A stretch of DNA of 64,000 bases from Prochlorococcus sp. RS04. GTDB lineage: Bacteria; Cyanobacteriota; Cyanobacteriia; PCC-6307; Cyanobiaceae. The translations under genes and the position numbers were made by a program. The DNA lies in assembly GCF_001989455.1 (NCBI RefSeq), contig NZ_CP018346.1:186001-250000 (forward strand). The letters run 5' to 3'. The notes below the pieces were generated by a model. It worked only from the letters and a program-made list of their open reading frames with translations. It did not search any database and was not told the origin of the DNA. Positions 14,711 through 22,847 of the stretch are shown here, in pieces; position 1 is the first letter of the stretch; each line of letters begins with the position of its first letter.

Positions 14711-14736
14711 AGATTTAGCATTAGTTTTATCTAGAT

Positions 14737-14778
14737 TTAAATTTTATAATTAAACTCCTCTGGTGGACTGTCAATCAT
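14737..14778 (-). CDS. possible 13-residue peptide with strong ribosome-binding site
   Basis: On the minus strand an AGGAGGG element lies a few bases before an ATG at 14778 that opens MIDSPPEEFNYKI. The Shine-Dalgarno-like element is one of very few in the window. The frame is very short, so this may be a leader peptide or the remnant of a longer gene rather than a functional product. Confidence 0.3.
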   Translation of the reverse strand: MIDSPPEEFNYKI

Positions 14779-14860
14779 TAGATCCCTCCTATTCAACAAG
14801 TTAAACCTAAGCCTTACTTATTAAGAAAGTAAATCAGTAAAAATGCTGATTTGTTATTTT

Positions 14861-14962
14861 CTAAAATGTTTGAATTAAAGATGCCAATTCTGGGGCATCT
14901 AATAAAAGTGCAAAAAATGTGAGCACAACTAATAAAAATATGGAAAAGTAGAATTGAATCAT
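14861..14962 (-). CDS. micro-protein with one membrane helix, 33 aa
   Basis: The ATG frame MIQFYFSIFLLVVLTFFALL ends LDAPELASLIQTF. The strong single helix and polar C-terminus are like small photosystem or cytochrome b6f subunits in size, but no known subunit matches. A 7-bp hairpin (14831-14837 with 14846-14852) follows the stop on the minus strand. Confidence 0.4.
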   Translation of the reverse strand: MIQFYFSIFLLVVLTFFALLLDAPELASLIQTF

Positions 14963-15062
14963 GCTTCAAAATTACTTAAAAAGAATTTTTTAAGTTGTAT
15001 AAAATAATGCTTTGTTTACATAATTAAATATCTCTACTTAGAGAAGTTTAATTAAAGAATAA

Positions 15063-15296
15063 TTAAGATGCTTCAGGAGAAAATATCGTACTATTTTTTT
15101 GCCAATACTCACAGCCTTTAAGTAAATGATCACCATCTGGTATGCGTTTTTCGTATTTTGGACAGATCAAGATAGTAGCAAAAGTTTCTGTAGTGCTGTA
15201 GCGAAAGTGATTGCAAGTAATACAAATCTTTGTTCGTTTTCGTTTTAGGGTCGATTCTTTTAGATATTCCCATTTTGACGAATTAACCTTGATCAT
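15063..15296 (-). CDS. small zinc-binding-like protein, 77 aa
   Basis: A basic N-terminus is followed by KICITCNHFRYS and ILICPKYEKRIPDGDHLLKG, then CEYW. This gives CxxC, a Cys-Pro and a final Cys in zinc-ribbon-like spacing with a nearby His. It starts two bases after the stop of the DUF1651 gene, so the two form an operon driven by the promoter at 15613-15641. No family recalled. Confidence 0.55.
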   Translation of the reverse strand: MIKVNSSKWEYLKESTLKRKRTKICITCNHFRYSTTETFATILICPKYEKRIPDGDHLLKGCEYWQKNSTIFSPEAS

Positions 15297-15298
15297 GA

Positions 15299-15589
15299 TT
15301 ACTGGAATTTATTAGTAACAATTTGCCAACCTCCTGAAATCAATTCATTCCATGTTTCACAAGCACACTCAATAGAGTGGAGTCTTGAATTTTTAATTTG
15401 GGCTGGTTCACCTAATTCATTTGCATAGAAAAGATGAGTATATACTTTTAAGTTATTAGATACAGATTTCTTATAACTCTCAAAAAAAATTAATAAACCA
15501 CTTTTTTTGTTAAACAACCAGCCAGTTGGGGGGTCAATAAGGCTGCCACGATAAAAATAAGTCCGAACATTAGCGACTCCTGAAGTCAT
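15299..15589 (-). CDS. DUF1651 family protein, 96 aa
   Basis: The DUF1651 pattern is clear: GWLFNKKSGLLIFFESYKKS, then HLFYANELGEPAQIKNSRLH and a C-terminal W-x-x-L-x-x-GW (TWNELISGGWQIV). The family is confined to marine picocyanobacteria, often in many copies, with no known function. A paralogue lies at 17737-18036 and shares the first residues (MT-G-ANV-T) and the YAN(E/D)LGEP block. Its upstream sequence carries a textbook sigma-70 promoter shared with that paralogue. Confidence 0.75.
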   Translation of the reverse strand: MTSGVANVRTYFYRGSLIDPPTGWLFNKKSGLLIFFESYKKSVSNNLKVYTHLFYANELGEPAQIKNSRLHSIECACETWNELISGGWQIVTNKFQ

Positions 15590-15612
15590 GAAGATAATAC
15601 AGTTGTACTATT

Positions 15613-15641
15613 AATATAAATGTACTACTCGTAGACGTCAA
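15613..15641 (-). promoter_or_regulatory. sigma-70-type promoter of a DUF1651 operon
   Basis: On the minus strand TTGACG (15641-15636) and TATATT (15618-15613) are separated by 17 bases, ending 23 bases before the ATG. The same hexamers, followed by A-TAGTACA-(A/T)GTATTA, stand before the paralogous gene at 18036. Confidence 0.65.
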
Positions 15642-15717
15642 GTGTTCCTCTGGTAATTATTTAAATACTAAAATTAGTATCCAAAATAATCAGCCGTAAA
15701 CTTCTTATTTGGTAATA

Positions 15718-16005
15718 GTGAATACAAGTAACTCCTTGAAAAGGAAAATATCATTTAGAGAGTATCTCCAAAAAAATGCAATGTATCGAAATCCCTTCTA
15801 TTTAGGATGGAACAAAGGTTGGTCTTTTTTATTTTTTTTAGAGGGTGGCATTGCAAAAATTGAAGCAAAAGGTTTTGGTATTTCTATTACAACAAAAGTT
15901 GAGAAAGGAGAATCACCCCTAGAATCTGCGGATAGATTAGTCTCGAAAGAGCAAAGGATTAGAAAATCAAGATATTATTCTTGGGTTAAATCTATTAATG
16001 AATAA
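15718..16005 (+). CDS. hypothetical basic protein, 95 aa
   Basis: I use the GTG at 15718; a TTG three codons upstream is an alternative. The protein opens with a Lys/Arg-rich segment (SLKRKISFREYLQKNAMYRN), then an aromatic strand region (FYLGWNKGWSFLFFLEGG) and a Lys/Arg/Ser-rich end. Possibly soluble with a beta core. No known family. It diverges from the DUF1651 operon. Confidence 0.45.
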   Translation: MNTSNSLKRKISFREYLQKNAMYRNPFYLGWNKGWSFLFFLEGGIAKIEAKGFGISITTKVEKGESPLESADRLVSKEQRIRKSRYYSWVKSINE

Positions 16006-16087
16006 AACAATAAATTAACCAATCCTTAAATTTCTAAAGTAATTTGTTGATAGTCAATTTAAAATAGAGAATAGTCATTTATTTATC

Positions 16088-16345
16088 GTGTCCAATAAAT
16101 TTTATGAATGGTGGAAAAACCATAGAAAAGTTGTAACATATGGAGCTTTTATCATCTTGTTTGGTTTTTATTTATCTCCTGTTGTCAAAGAAGCAACATA
16201 CAAAAACCAATGTATTAAGTATTCTACTAAAGGAGCTTTAACTAAATTTAATAAGGACGATATAGGAGAAACTTTACTAGAAGAAACAGGTTTGAATATT
16301 GATGAACTAGCAAAGATTGAAGGTTATAAGAATTGCATTAATTAA
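16088..16345 (+). CDS. membrane-anchored hypothetical protein, 85 aa
   Basis: It begins at GTG. A basic N-terminal segment (YEWWKNHRKVV) and one membrane helix (TYGAFIILFGFYLSPVV) are followed by a soluble helical domain with two cysteines (NQCIKYS and the C-terminal YKNCIN), consistent with an exported, possibly disulphide-bonded domain. It precedes two same-strand genes with short gaps. Confidence 0.5.
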   Translation: MSNKFYEWWKNHRKVVTYGAFIILFGFYLSPVVKEATYKNQCIKYSTKGALTKFNKDDIGETLLEETGLNIDELAKIEGYKNCIN

Positions 16346-16377
16346 AAAGGTCGCAATAATTACGCTGAGTTTTTTAA

Positions 16378-16584
16378 ATGATTAAAGCTATGTTTAAACT
16401 TATTTTATTAATATTATTATTTGGATTTATATCAATAAGTCCAAAAACAAGATATTTGGTTGGCATAACTCTAAAAGAAATTTCTTCATTTCTTTTATGG
16501 ACTGTTAAATATGAAGATAGAGAAAAATGGATTATAGATAAACCAAGTTGGATACCTAGCCAAAAACTTAAGCCATCTTATTAA
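16378..16584 (+). CDS. membrane-anchored hypothetical protein, 68 aa
   Basis: An N-terminal hydrophobic segment (MFKLILLILLFGFISIS) precedes a charged, Trp-containing soluble part (KYEDREKWIIDKPSWIPSQ). The stop codon directly abuts the start of the DNA-ligase-like gene, so the two are translationally linked. The anchor could be a signal peptide. No family known. Confidence 0.5.
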   Translation: MIKAMFKLILLILLFGFISISPKTRYLVGITLKEISSFLLWTVKYEDREKWIIDKPSWIPSQKLKPSY

Positions 16585-17334
16585 ATGAAGACTTATTTAG
16601 AAGAACGAATTGAATGGTTTGACGATAATTATAGAAATGGTAATGCTTTAATCTCTGATAAACAGTTCGACCAACTTGAAAAAAATTTATTAAGAACAAA
16701 CCCTAATTGTGATTACTTTAAAAAGAAAAATAAACTAGTTTTACCTTCATTAGAAAAGGATTCAATAGATGAATTTTTGAAAGGATTATTAGTAAATACC
16801 AGATTATTAATTGAACCAAAAATTGATGGTTGTGCTGTTGCTTTGCAATATAGGGATGGAACCTTGGAGAAAGCAATTTCAAGAAAAGGGGAAGATGTTA
16901 CTAGTAAACTTATTAAATTACAAGACATTCCCAATAATCTCCCTTTAAGAGGAGTTCTTCAAGTTAGGGGTGAATTATATGCACCCAACCAAAGTCCAAA
17001 TATCTCCCAGAGAATCGCTTCTGGATTTCTAAGAGCTAAAGAAGGATTTTCTGAAAGTCTTAGCTTCTGCGCATTTCAAATACTTAATTCAACACTTAAC
17101 CAATATGAATCCAAAAAAAGTCTTTCAAAGCTTGGCTTCACAGTCCCTCAGGATATTTCATGCAACTTTACGAGCCAAGTTGAAGTATTTAGAAAACAAT
17201 GGCTAGAAGGGAAGCTTTTTAGTAAATATCCAACAGATGGAATAGTAGTAAAAATAAATTCTAGAAAATTACAATTGATTAGAGAAAAATCAAATTTAGA
17301 TTATCCTTATTGGCAAGTAGCAATAAAACGTTAA
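16585..17334 (+). CDS. stand-alone adenylation domain of NAD-dependent DNA ligase (LigA-like), 249 aa
   Basis: The sequence covers only the N-terminal nucleotidyltransferase part of LigA. A domain Ia-like region has ISDKQFDQLEKNLL. The adenylated Lys lies in KIDG (residues 79-82; IEPKIDGCAVAL). Then come KGEDVTSKLIKLQDIPNNLP, RGE (128-130), the counterpart of the NPRNAAAGSLR block (IASGFLRAK) and PTDGIVVKIN (216-225), ending at WQVAIKR, the motif V region. OB-fold, zinc finger, HhH and BRCT domains are absent, so it is about a third of a normal 670-residue LigA. The catalytic motifs are intact, so self-adenylation is plausible but nick sealing is doubtful. It overlaps the next micro-gene. Confidence 0.85.
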   Translation: MKTYLEERIEWFDDNYRNGNALISDKQFDQLEKNLLRTNPNCDYFKKKNKLVLPSLEKDSIDEFLKGLLVNTRLLIEPKIDGCAVALQYRDGTLEKAISRKGEDVTSKLIKLQDIPNNLPLRGVLQVRGELYAPNQSPNISQRIASGFLRAKEGFSESLSFCAFQILNSTLNQYESKKSLSKLGFTVPQDISCNFTSQVEVFRKQWLEGKLFSKYPTDGIVVKINSRKLQLIREKSNLDYPYWQVAIKR

Positions 17335-17447
17335 TGGAATTAATGCACCAGATTTTTCCTACTTGGCATATTTACTTGGATATGTTTTTGGTTGGCTTTG
17401 CAACTTACGGTTATCTAAGAATTAAAAAAAAAATAAAAACTAAATAA
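17334..17447 (+). CDS. tiny membrane protein, 37 aa
   Basis: The ATG shares a base with the ligase-like gene's TAA (TAATG). The product MELMHQIFPTWHIYLDMFLV, then GFATYGYLRIKKKIKTK, has one helix and a basic tail predicted cytoplasmic. The tight coupling supports it as a real gene and links it with the ligase-like protein. Confidence 0.45.
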   Translation: MELMHQIFPTWHIYLDMFLVGFATYGYLRIKKKIKTK

Positions 17448-17457
17448 AGTTTTAAAA

Positions 17458-17610
17458 TCATCCGTGGTCCTTAAGCATTGATTTAAGTTGTTCGGTATCT
17501 AATTGTTCAAGATAATTTCTCATTGCCAACCAAGATCTTCTGCTTTCTAACTTTCCACTTTGTTTAAATAAATTTGCGGAAACTTGATCTATTAATTCTC
17601 TATGTGTCAT
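17458..17610 (-). CDS. hypothetical helical protein, 50 aa
   Basis: Started at the ATG at 17610 (MTHRELIDQVSANLFKQSGK), it overlaps the upstream gene by 11 bases. Two further upstream ATGs (17625, 17646) would overlap more. It is all-helical and ends in LEQLDTEQLKSMLKDHG. Third gene of the DUF1651 operon at 18036. Confidence 0.5.
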   Translation of the reverse strand: MTHRELIDQVSANLFKQSGKLESRRSWLAMRNYLEQLDTEQLKSMLKDHG

Positions 17611-17740
17611 ATTTATATTCTTCATCAAGTTCAATGACAACACCATTAAAAAATTCTGCTAATAATTTTGATGGGTCTTGCATAGATATCTTTCTATCTA
17701 CTTTTGATAATTTCTTTTTGATTGGATTTAAGTTAGTCAT
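17600..17740 (-). CDS. hypothetical small protein, 46 aa
   Basis: MTNLNPIKKKLSKVDRKISM begins a basic N-terminal half, and the C-terminal half is acidic (GVVIELDEEYKYDT). The ATG overlaps the DUF1651 stop (ATGA), and its end overlaps the next start, so all three genes are translationally coupled. No family recalled. Confidence 0.5.
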   Translation of the reverse strand: MTNLNPIKKKLSKVDRKISMQDPSKLLAEFFNGVVIELDEEYKYDT

Positions 17741-18036
17741 ACAGATTCAGGTAATTCAAGTTCTTCAAAAGTCCAGCCTTCTAATTGAAGGTCATGCCAT
17801 TTATCCCAAGCATTATCCAAATACATTTGAGTGGATGATTTGATTGCCATTGGCTCACCAAGATCATTTGCATAATATGTATGAGCAAAAATTCTCATAC
17901 TATTTCTTGGAGATTTTTTATTCCTTATAAATAAAATTAATCTGCTGCGGTCTGGGCTAAGCAACCAACCACTTGGGGACTCATTACGATAACCGTAAGA
18001 AAAATTAGTCCAAACATTAGCTCCTCCTAAAGTCAT
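17737..18036 (-). CDS. DUF1651 family protein, 99 aa
   Basis: Second DUF1651 copy: GWLLSPDRSRLILFIRN, then HTYYANDLGEPMAIKSSTQM and WDKWHDLQLEGWTFEEL. The ORF order differs from the 15.6 kb copy, where a zinc-like protein follows; here two tiny helical proteins do. Sequence identity with the first copy is highest at the N-terminus and in the YAN-LGEP block. Function unknown. Confidence 0.75.
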   Translation of the reverse strand: MTLGGANVWTNFSYGYRNESPSGWLLSPDRSRLILFIRNKKSPRNSMRIFAHTYYANDLGEPMAIKSSTQMYLDNAWDKWHDLQLEGWTFEELELPESV

Positions 18037-18061
18037 TACTTAGTAATACATGTGTACTACT

Positions 18062-18091
18062 AATATAAATACATTTGAAATGGATCGTCAA
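18062..18091 (-). promoter_or_regulatory. sigma-70-type promoter of the second DUF1651 operon
   Basis: On the minus strand TTGACG (18091-18086) and TATATT (18067-18062) with an 18-base spacer lie 25 bases before the ATG. The hexamers and the following AGTAGTACACATGTATTA closely match the region before the gene at 15589. Confidence 0.65.
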
Positions 18092-18162
18092 GTTTTTTGG
18101 CAAATAAATTATTTACACTGATAGAGAATAAAAACAGCTCAGTTATTCCAAAAAAATAAAAT

Positions 18163-18203
18163 ACCTACCAAAAGCTTGTTATAGCAAGCATTTTGATAGG
18201 TAA
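18163..18203 (-). terminator. intrinsic terminator of the 6S RNA region
   Basis: Read on the minus strand, ACCTATCAAAA-GCTTG pairs with CAAGC-TTTTGGTAGGT around a short loop and is followed by a T-rich run (18162-18148). It lies immediately after the 3' closing stem of the proposed 6S RNA. Confidence 0.7.
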
Positions 18204-18204
18204 C

Positions 18205-18375
18205 ACCGGATCCCCGTCAGTTCTCTGCTGCATCGACCTGGAAATGCCAGAAGAGGATTCAAAGTGGGCTTTCGTTTCCGATTACAAGATCGGTTTACTA
18301 CCGCATCACGACAGTCTCCTCATGTCGAAAGAGAGTCAGATCAGAGCACATAAAGAAGAACTTAACCAAAGATCC
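18205..18375 (-). ncRNA. ssaA: 6S RNA (ssaA)
   Basis: The segment is markedly richer in G+C than its surroundings, and the minus strand folds into a long rod. GGATC at the 5' end (18375-18371) pairs with GATCC (18212-18208), AGTTCT pairs with AGAACT further in, GATCTG pairs with CAGGTC, and internal hairpins CCGAT/ATCGG and CGACA/TGTCG lie near the apex. A T-rich terminator follows. In cyanobacteria the 6S RNA gene is known to lie next to purK, and purK is directly upstream here on the same strand. 6S RNA imitates an open promoter and sequesters RNA polymerase. Ends are estimated; a TAGATT-like -10 lies at 18384-18379. Confidence 0.75.
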
Positions 18376-18400
18376 AGTAATCTAACTCTAACTTATTTTT

Positions 18401-19591
18401 TTATGCATTTGGAGATGGCCAAATGTCTCTTACCATAGTTAATAAAATTTGAGCTTCATCGTATCTTTCTGAATGCGTTTTACCATTCAATAAAAATGTG
18501 ATGTGAGCCATTTTTCTTCCCAGAATTTCTCGAGATTTGCCATAACAATGAATATTAGAACCCTCAATTTCAGATAACATTTTAATTCTGGTTTCCATTG
18601 AGATTGGGAAATTCTTTTTTAATCCCAGTAGATTTATCATAATTGCCCCTTCACAATTCATTTTAATTTCAGGTGGCATTATCCCAGAAGAAATGCAAAC
18701 ATATTGATCAAACTGACTTGAAGTACAAGCTTCAATAGAGAAATGAGCTGAGTTATGTGTTCTAGGAGCTATTTCATTAATTAAAAGACCATTATCGCCA
18801 TAGAAGAATTCAATAGCTAAAACTCCAACGTAATTAAGTTCATTGACTATTGAAGAGAAAATATTTATTGCAAATAAGTTCAAATCATATTCATTTGTTC
18901 CAGGTGCAAGAACCCAATCACAAACATGGTTTGATTGGAATGTCTCAACTATTGGGAAGAATCTTATTTTACCGGTCCTATCTCTCGAACCAACAAGAGC
19001 CAGTTCTTTTTCATACTCTATCCATTCTTCTATTAACCATTCATCAGAATTATTCTCTATTAGAAAAGAATCTAAATCTTCTTTTGTCTTTATTTTTCTG
19101 TTCCCTTTGCCGTCATATCCACCTTTATTTGATTTTGCCATTAGAGGAAAAGTCCAATTATTGATTTCTTCATCCGATAGATTTTTAAAATCTTCAATAC
19201 TTATCCATTTAGGACAGGGAATATTCATTCTATCTATTAATTTTTTTTGAGAAAACCTATCTACTAATGGCTTAATTGCATTAAGGCTTGGAACAAAAAT
19301 ATCTTTATTGCCAATTAAATTTAATTTATCAATTTTTATCCATTCATTTTCAAAAATTATTTTTTCACACTCATTAATTAATGATTTATTACCTCTTATC
19401 TTTAAAGGATCAGCTTCTATGACATGATCTGCTTTTGAACCAGCAGGATCATCACAAGATTTTGTTTGCACACATACTTCTAAATCTCTTTTTTTTGCTG
19501 CCTCGGTTAACATCAATGCCAGTTGACCACCTCCAATTATTCCTAGGGAATAATTTTTCTTGATATCGTTTATATTTTTTTTAAAACTCAT
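18401..19591 (-). CDS. purK: 5-(carboxyamino)imidazole ribonucleotide synthase, 396 aa
   Basis: PurK converts AIR, ATP and bicarbonate to N5-CAIR in purine synthesis. The N-terminal dinucleotide-like motif LGIIGGGQLALML is at about residues 16-28. ATP-grasp features follow: PLMAKSNKGGYDGKGN, then EEWIEYEKELA, and the metal-binding LINEIAPRTHNSAH typical of PurK. Length is normal. The 6S RNA lies immediately downstream on the same strand, as known for cyanobacteria. Confidence 0.95.
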   Translation of the reverse strand: MSFKKNINDIKKNYSLGIIGGGQLALMLTEAAKKRDLEVCVQTKSCDDPAGSKADHVIEADPLKIRGNKSLINECEKIIFENEWIKIDKLNLIGNKDIFVPSLNAIKPLVDRFSQKKLIDRMNIPCPKWISIEDFKNLSDEEINNWTFPLMAKSNKGGYDGKGNRKIKTKEDLDSFLIENNSDEWLIEEWIEYEKELALVGSRDRTGKIRFFPIVETFQSNHVCDWVLAPGTNEYDLNLFAINIFSSIVNELNYVGVLAIEFFYGDNGLLINEIAPRTHNSAHFSIEACTSSQFDQYVCISSGIMPPEIKMNCEGAIMINLLGLKKNFPISMETRIKMLSEIEGSNIHCYGKSREILGRKMAHITFLLNGKTHSERYDEAQILLTMVRDIWPSPNA

Positions 19592-19716
19592 AGCATGATT
19601 TTATTACCATTTCTAATTCTTAACAACTGAATTTTTAAGGATCTAGAGCTTAGATTTTGCTAATATATAAAGTATTTAATACCAAATATTTATAAATTTT
19701 AACTAGGTAATCAATT

Positions 19717-20808
19717 GTGAATAAGAGAAAAATATTAGTCCCATTAGGTGATAAGTCATACGAAGTAACTCTAGAAGCAGGGATACTTAATAATATCAGC
19801 GAGGAACTCTTAAAAATTGGAATAACAAAGAAAAGAAAAATACTTGTGATTTCAAATGAAGAAATATCAAATTTGTATGGTGAAAAATTCTTAAATAATT
19901 TAAAAGATAATCAATTTCAGGCCAAAATGTTCCTTATCAAGGCTGGAGAATCATATAAAAACTTAAAAACCTTAAGTGAAATATATGATATTGCATTTGA
20001 ATTTGGCTTAGATAGAAATTCAATAATTATTGCCCTTGGAGGAGGAATTGTTGGAGACGTAAGCGGTTTTGCAGCTGCTACTTGGCTAAGAGGTATCGAA
20101 TATATTCAGATTCCAACAACATTACTATCAATGGTTGATTCATCTGTAGGAGGAAAAACAGGAGTAAATCATCCAAAAGGTAAGAATTTAATTGGAGCTT
20201 TCAATCAACCTAAAGCAGTTTTTATTGATCCAGAAACTTTAAAAAGTTTGCCCAAAAGAGAATTTAGTGCAGGAATGGCCGAAGTAATAAAATACGGAGT
20301 AATAAGAGATAAAGAACTTTTCGAATACTTAGAAATTGAAAAAAACAAAAATGAACTTATAAATCTCAAAAATGAATATCTAATTAAAATAATTAATAGT
20401 TCAATTAGAACAAAGTCTCATGTTGTTTCTCAAGACGAACATGAAAATGGTGTTAGAGCAATATTGAATTATGGTCATTCTTTTGGTCACGTTATTGAAA
20501 ATTTATGTGGATACGGCAAATTTCTGCATGGTGAGGCAATATCAATTGGTATGAATATTGCGGGGAAAATAGCAATTGAAAAAGGGTTATGGTCTAAAGA
20601 AGAATTAGAGAGACAGCGAATTCTCTTAGAGAGTTATGATCTTCCTACCGAGATCCCCAAAATAAATAAAGAAGACGTTCTAACAATACTTATGGGCGAT
20701 AAAAAAGTTCGTGATGGCAAAATGAGATTTATATTACCGAAAGAAATTGGTGCAGTGGACATATATGATGACGTAGAAGATTCATTATTTTTAAAGTTTT
20801 TTTCTTAA
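19717..20808 (+). CDS. aroB: 3-dehydroquinate synthase, 363 aa
   Basis: Second step of the shikimate pathway (DAHP to 3-dehydroquinate; NAD+ and zinc dependent). Diagnostic segments: the NAD-binding [34 protein letters not shown], the metal ligands in [18 protein letters not shown] and [10 protein letters not shown]. Starts with GTG at 19717; the N-terminus [17 protein letters not shown] fits the family. Convergent with the methyltransferase gene (4-base overlap). Confidence 0.96.
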   Translation: MNKRKILVPLGDKSYEVTLEAGILNNISEELLKIGITKKRKILVISNEEISNLYGEKFLNNLKDNQFQAKMFLIKAGESYKNLKTLSEIYDIAFEFGLDRNSIIIALGGGIVGDVSGFAAATWLRGIEYIQIPTTLLSMVDSSVGGKTGVNHPKGKNLIGAFNQPKAVFIDPETLKSLPKREFSAGMAEVIKYGVIRDKELFEYLEIEKNKNELINLKNEYLIKIINSSIRTKSHVVSQDEHENGVRAILNYGHSFGHVIENLCGYGKFLHGEAISIGMNIAGKIAIEKGLWSKEELERQRILLESYDLPTEIPKINKEDVLTILMGDKKVRDGKMRFILPKEIGAVDIYDDVEDSLFLKFFS

Positions 20809-21995
20809 CGCAAACAGGTTGAATATATATTCATTTCCTTCTCCTTAAACTTATTAAAAACAAACCACTTAAAATTACCTAGACATACAGGATCAACGAG
20901 TCTAAGTAATGCCTCTCTTCTTAAAAGAGCATTTGATAAATCCTCCTTAAATTCCTTCTGAATTCCATAAAGTCTCTCTGCCAATCCAAGTGCCAACAAA
21001 GCCTCTCCTTGTTTAGTTATTCCAAGAGTATTAAATCCAAGAGTCTCAGCATCATTAATTAAAGTTTCTATGCACACATGAGATGTTAAATCGCAATTCC
21101 CAGGAGAATCTAAGACATCATTCATCATTTTTTGATTTTCATAAGAAACTATCGTCCCATCAGAATTCTTAGAGTTATAGTATTTTTTGGCTTCTTTAGC
21201 GTAATCAATTATCAATAAAATACCATTATTGATTTTTCCATAAATAGCTTCTAACCATTTTGAATTATCTACATGCCATTCTGTCGTCCATCCTTCAAGA
21301 GCATCTTCAGGCGGAATAGTAATTCCCAACTCACTTTTAGCAAGTTCAATACTTTTTTCCAATTGACTTGTAATTGGCATTTCATCAAAAAATAATTTAT
21401 GAGATTTTTTGTCTATAGAAACTGCTTGTCGTAGTAATTTTCCTTTTGAAAAGGTTATTCTTTCTACTGGCAAAGCATCTAAAACCTCATTTGCGAGAAC
21501 TATTCCATTTATATTATTTTCCTCTACTTCTTCCAAACGTTTCCATAAAATATCAATACCTAAGTTTAAAAATTCCTCCAATTTGTTTTTTTGTTTTTCT
21601 ACCATCCCTTCATTGGGTTCAATAATTACAAAAGAAATACCTTCTAAAAAATTCTTGCTGTTTTCTAAAAAGTATTTAATTAATCCACTCATAAAGCTTC
21701 CATCTCCAGCTCCAAATTCAGTTACAGATAATGTCGCATTAGATAAAAAACTACTTTTGAACTGAATCAACCAATCTTCTATTTGTTTGCCAGTCAAATA
21801 AGCAAAATCATCAGATAAAGATGGTGCTGTGACAAAATCTCCTCGAACGCCTAACTCAGCCTTGCCGCTGCCGTAATAACCATTAATAGGATCATTTAAT
21901 GCAAAATTCATAAAATCATAAAAACTTATAGTCCCACCCATTTTTATTATTTTTTTTACTAACCAATCTGGATTATTCGCGGGTAAGCAATTCAT
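20805..21995 (-). CDS. MidA/NDUFAF7-family SAM-dependent methyltransferase, 396 aa
   Basis: The family (formerly DUF185) methylates a complex I subunit Arg in eukaryotes; the bacterial target is unclear. Seen here: the N-terminal [34 protein letters not shown], the SAM-binding [10 protein letters not shown], then [16 protein letters not shown] and [14 protein letters not shown], all family hallmarks. Length is typical. A role in NDH-1 assembly or another complex is an inference from the mitochondrial homologue. Confidence 0.85.
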   Translation of the reverse strand: MNCLPANNPDWLVKKIIKMGGTISFYDFMNFALNDPINGYYGSGKAELGVRGDFVTAPSLSDDFAYLTGKQIEDWLIQFKSSFLSNATLSVTEFGAGDGSFMSGLIKYFLENSKNFLEGISFVIIEPNEGMVEKQKNKLEEFLNLGIDILWKRLEEVEENNINGIVLANEVLDALPVERITFSKGKLLRQAVSIDKKSHKLFFDEMPITSQLEKSIELAKSELGITIPPEDALEGWTTEWHVDNSKWLEAIYGKINNGILLIIDYAKEAKKYYNSKNSDGTIVSYENQKMMNDVLDSPGNCDLTSHVCIETLINDAETLGFNTLGITKQGEALLALGLAERLYGIQKEFKEDLSNALLRREALLRLVDPVCLGNFKWFVFNKFKEKEMNIYSTCLR

Positions 21996-22026
21996 CGGCG
22001 AAAATATAAAGAGACAAAACTTATTT

Positions 22027-22824
22027 ATGCCTTCAAAGATTAACTATTTATTAGGAATATTTCTATCTATATTAGTTTTAATTTCACATAAACCTGTTTT
22101 TGCTATAAATAATCCAAATCTCTTACCAGAAGAAAAAACACCAGTAATTGATTTAGCTAAAACATTAAGCCCTAATCAGAAAAAATCTTTAGAGGAAAAG
22201 CTCAACAATCTAGAAATTGAAAGTGGGTGGAAAATTAAATATTTATCTCAGTTTGAAAGTTCTCCTGGTAGTGCAATAAAGGACTATTGGGATTTAGATG
22301 AGACAAGTTTGTTGATAGTTGCGGATCCTAGAGGGGGGAATTTGCTGAACTTTAACGTAGGAGAGGCTTATTTTAATTTTATGCCAAGGTTATTTTGGGT
22401 TGAACTTCAAACAAGATTTGGCAACCAATACTATGTTAAAGATCATGGTGAGGATGGTGCAGTATTAGATGCAATTGATTCAGTAAAGATTTGCCTCGAA
22501 AGAGGAGGATGCCAAGTTGTCCCTGGTCTACCCAAAGAGCAATATATATGGACTTTATGTACATCGATTCTTGGAGGTTTAGTAGCAGGTTTCGCATCTG
22601 CCCCAAGAAAAGAAGGTCAAGTCATATCAATTGGATTTTTAGCTCTTCTTTCTCCTTTATGGGGAATGTTATTTGGAATTTTTGGTTTGGCACCGATAAT
22701 ATCCAGAACAAATGATTTATTACCTTTATTTAAAAATGGTTTAGCTTTTACAGCCGCAGGAATTGCGGGTTATATCTTATCTCAAACATTATTTTCAAGA
22801 TATGAAAAGCCCAAAAATACTTAA
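22027..22824 (+). CDS. TPM-domain protein, Psb32/TLP18.3-like, 265 aa
   Basis: A signal peptide (to about residue 26, HKPVFA) is followed by a TPM domain (VIDLAKTLSPNQKKSLEEKL, then LLIVADPRGGNLLNFNVG) and C-terminal membrane helices (WTLCTSILGGLVAGFA and others). Cyanobacterial and plant relatives (Psb32, TLP18.3) reside on the lumenal side of the thylakoid and help repair photosystem II after photodamage. The neighbouring ctpA gene (24.7 kb), which matures D1, fits a repair theme but is not adjacent. Confidence 0.8.
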   Translation: MPSKINYLLGIFLSILVLISHKPVFAINNPNLLPEEKTPVIDLAKTLSPNQKKSLEEKLNNLEIESGWKIKYLSQFESSPGSAIKDYWDLDETSLLIVADPRGGNLLNFNVGEAYFNFMPRLFWVELQTRFGNQYYVKDHGEDGAVLDAIDSVKICLERGGCQVVPGLPKEQYIWTLCTSILGGLVAGFASAPRKEGQVISIGFLALLSPLWGMLFGIFGLAPIISRTNDLLPLFKNGLAFTAAGIAGYILSQTLFSRYEKPKNT

Positions 22825-22847
22825 AATATGATCAGAAATATTTAAAC

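Noticed and set aside
18193-18438. Plus-strand ORF of 81 codons in the 6S RNA region
   Set aside because: It overlaps the structured, G+C-richer segment antisense to the proposed 6S RNA and runs into purK. The open frame is explained by the absence of stops in a base-paired RNA.
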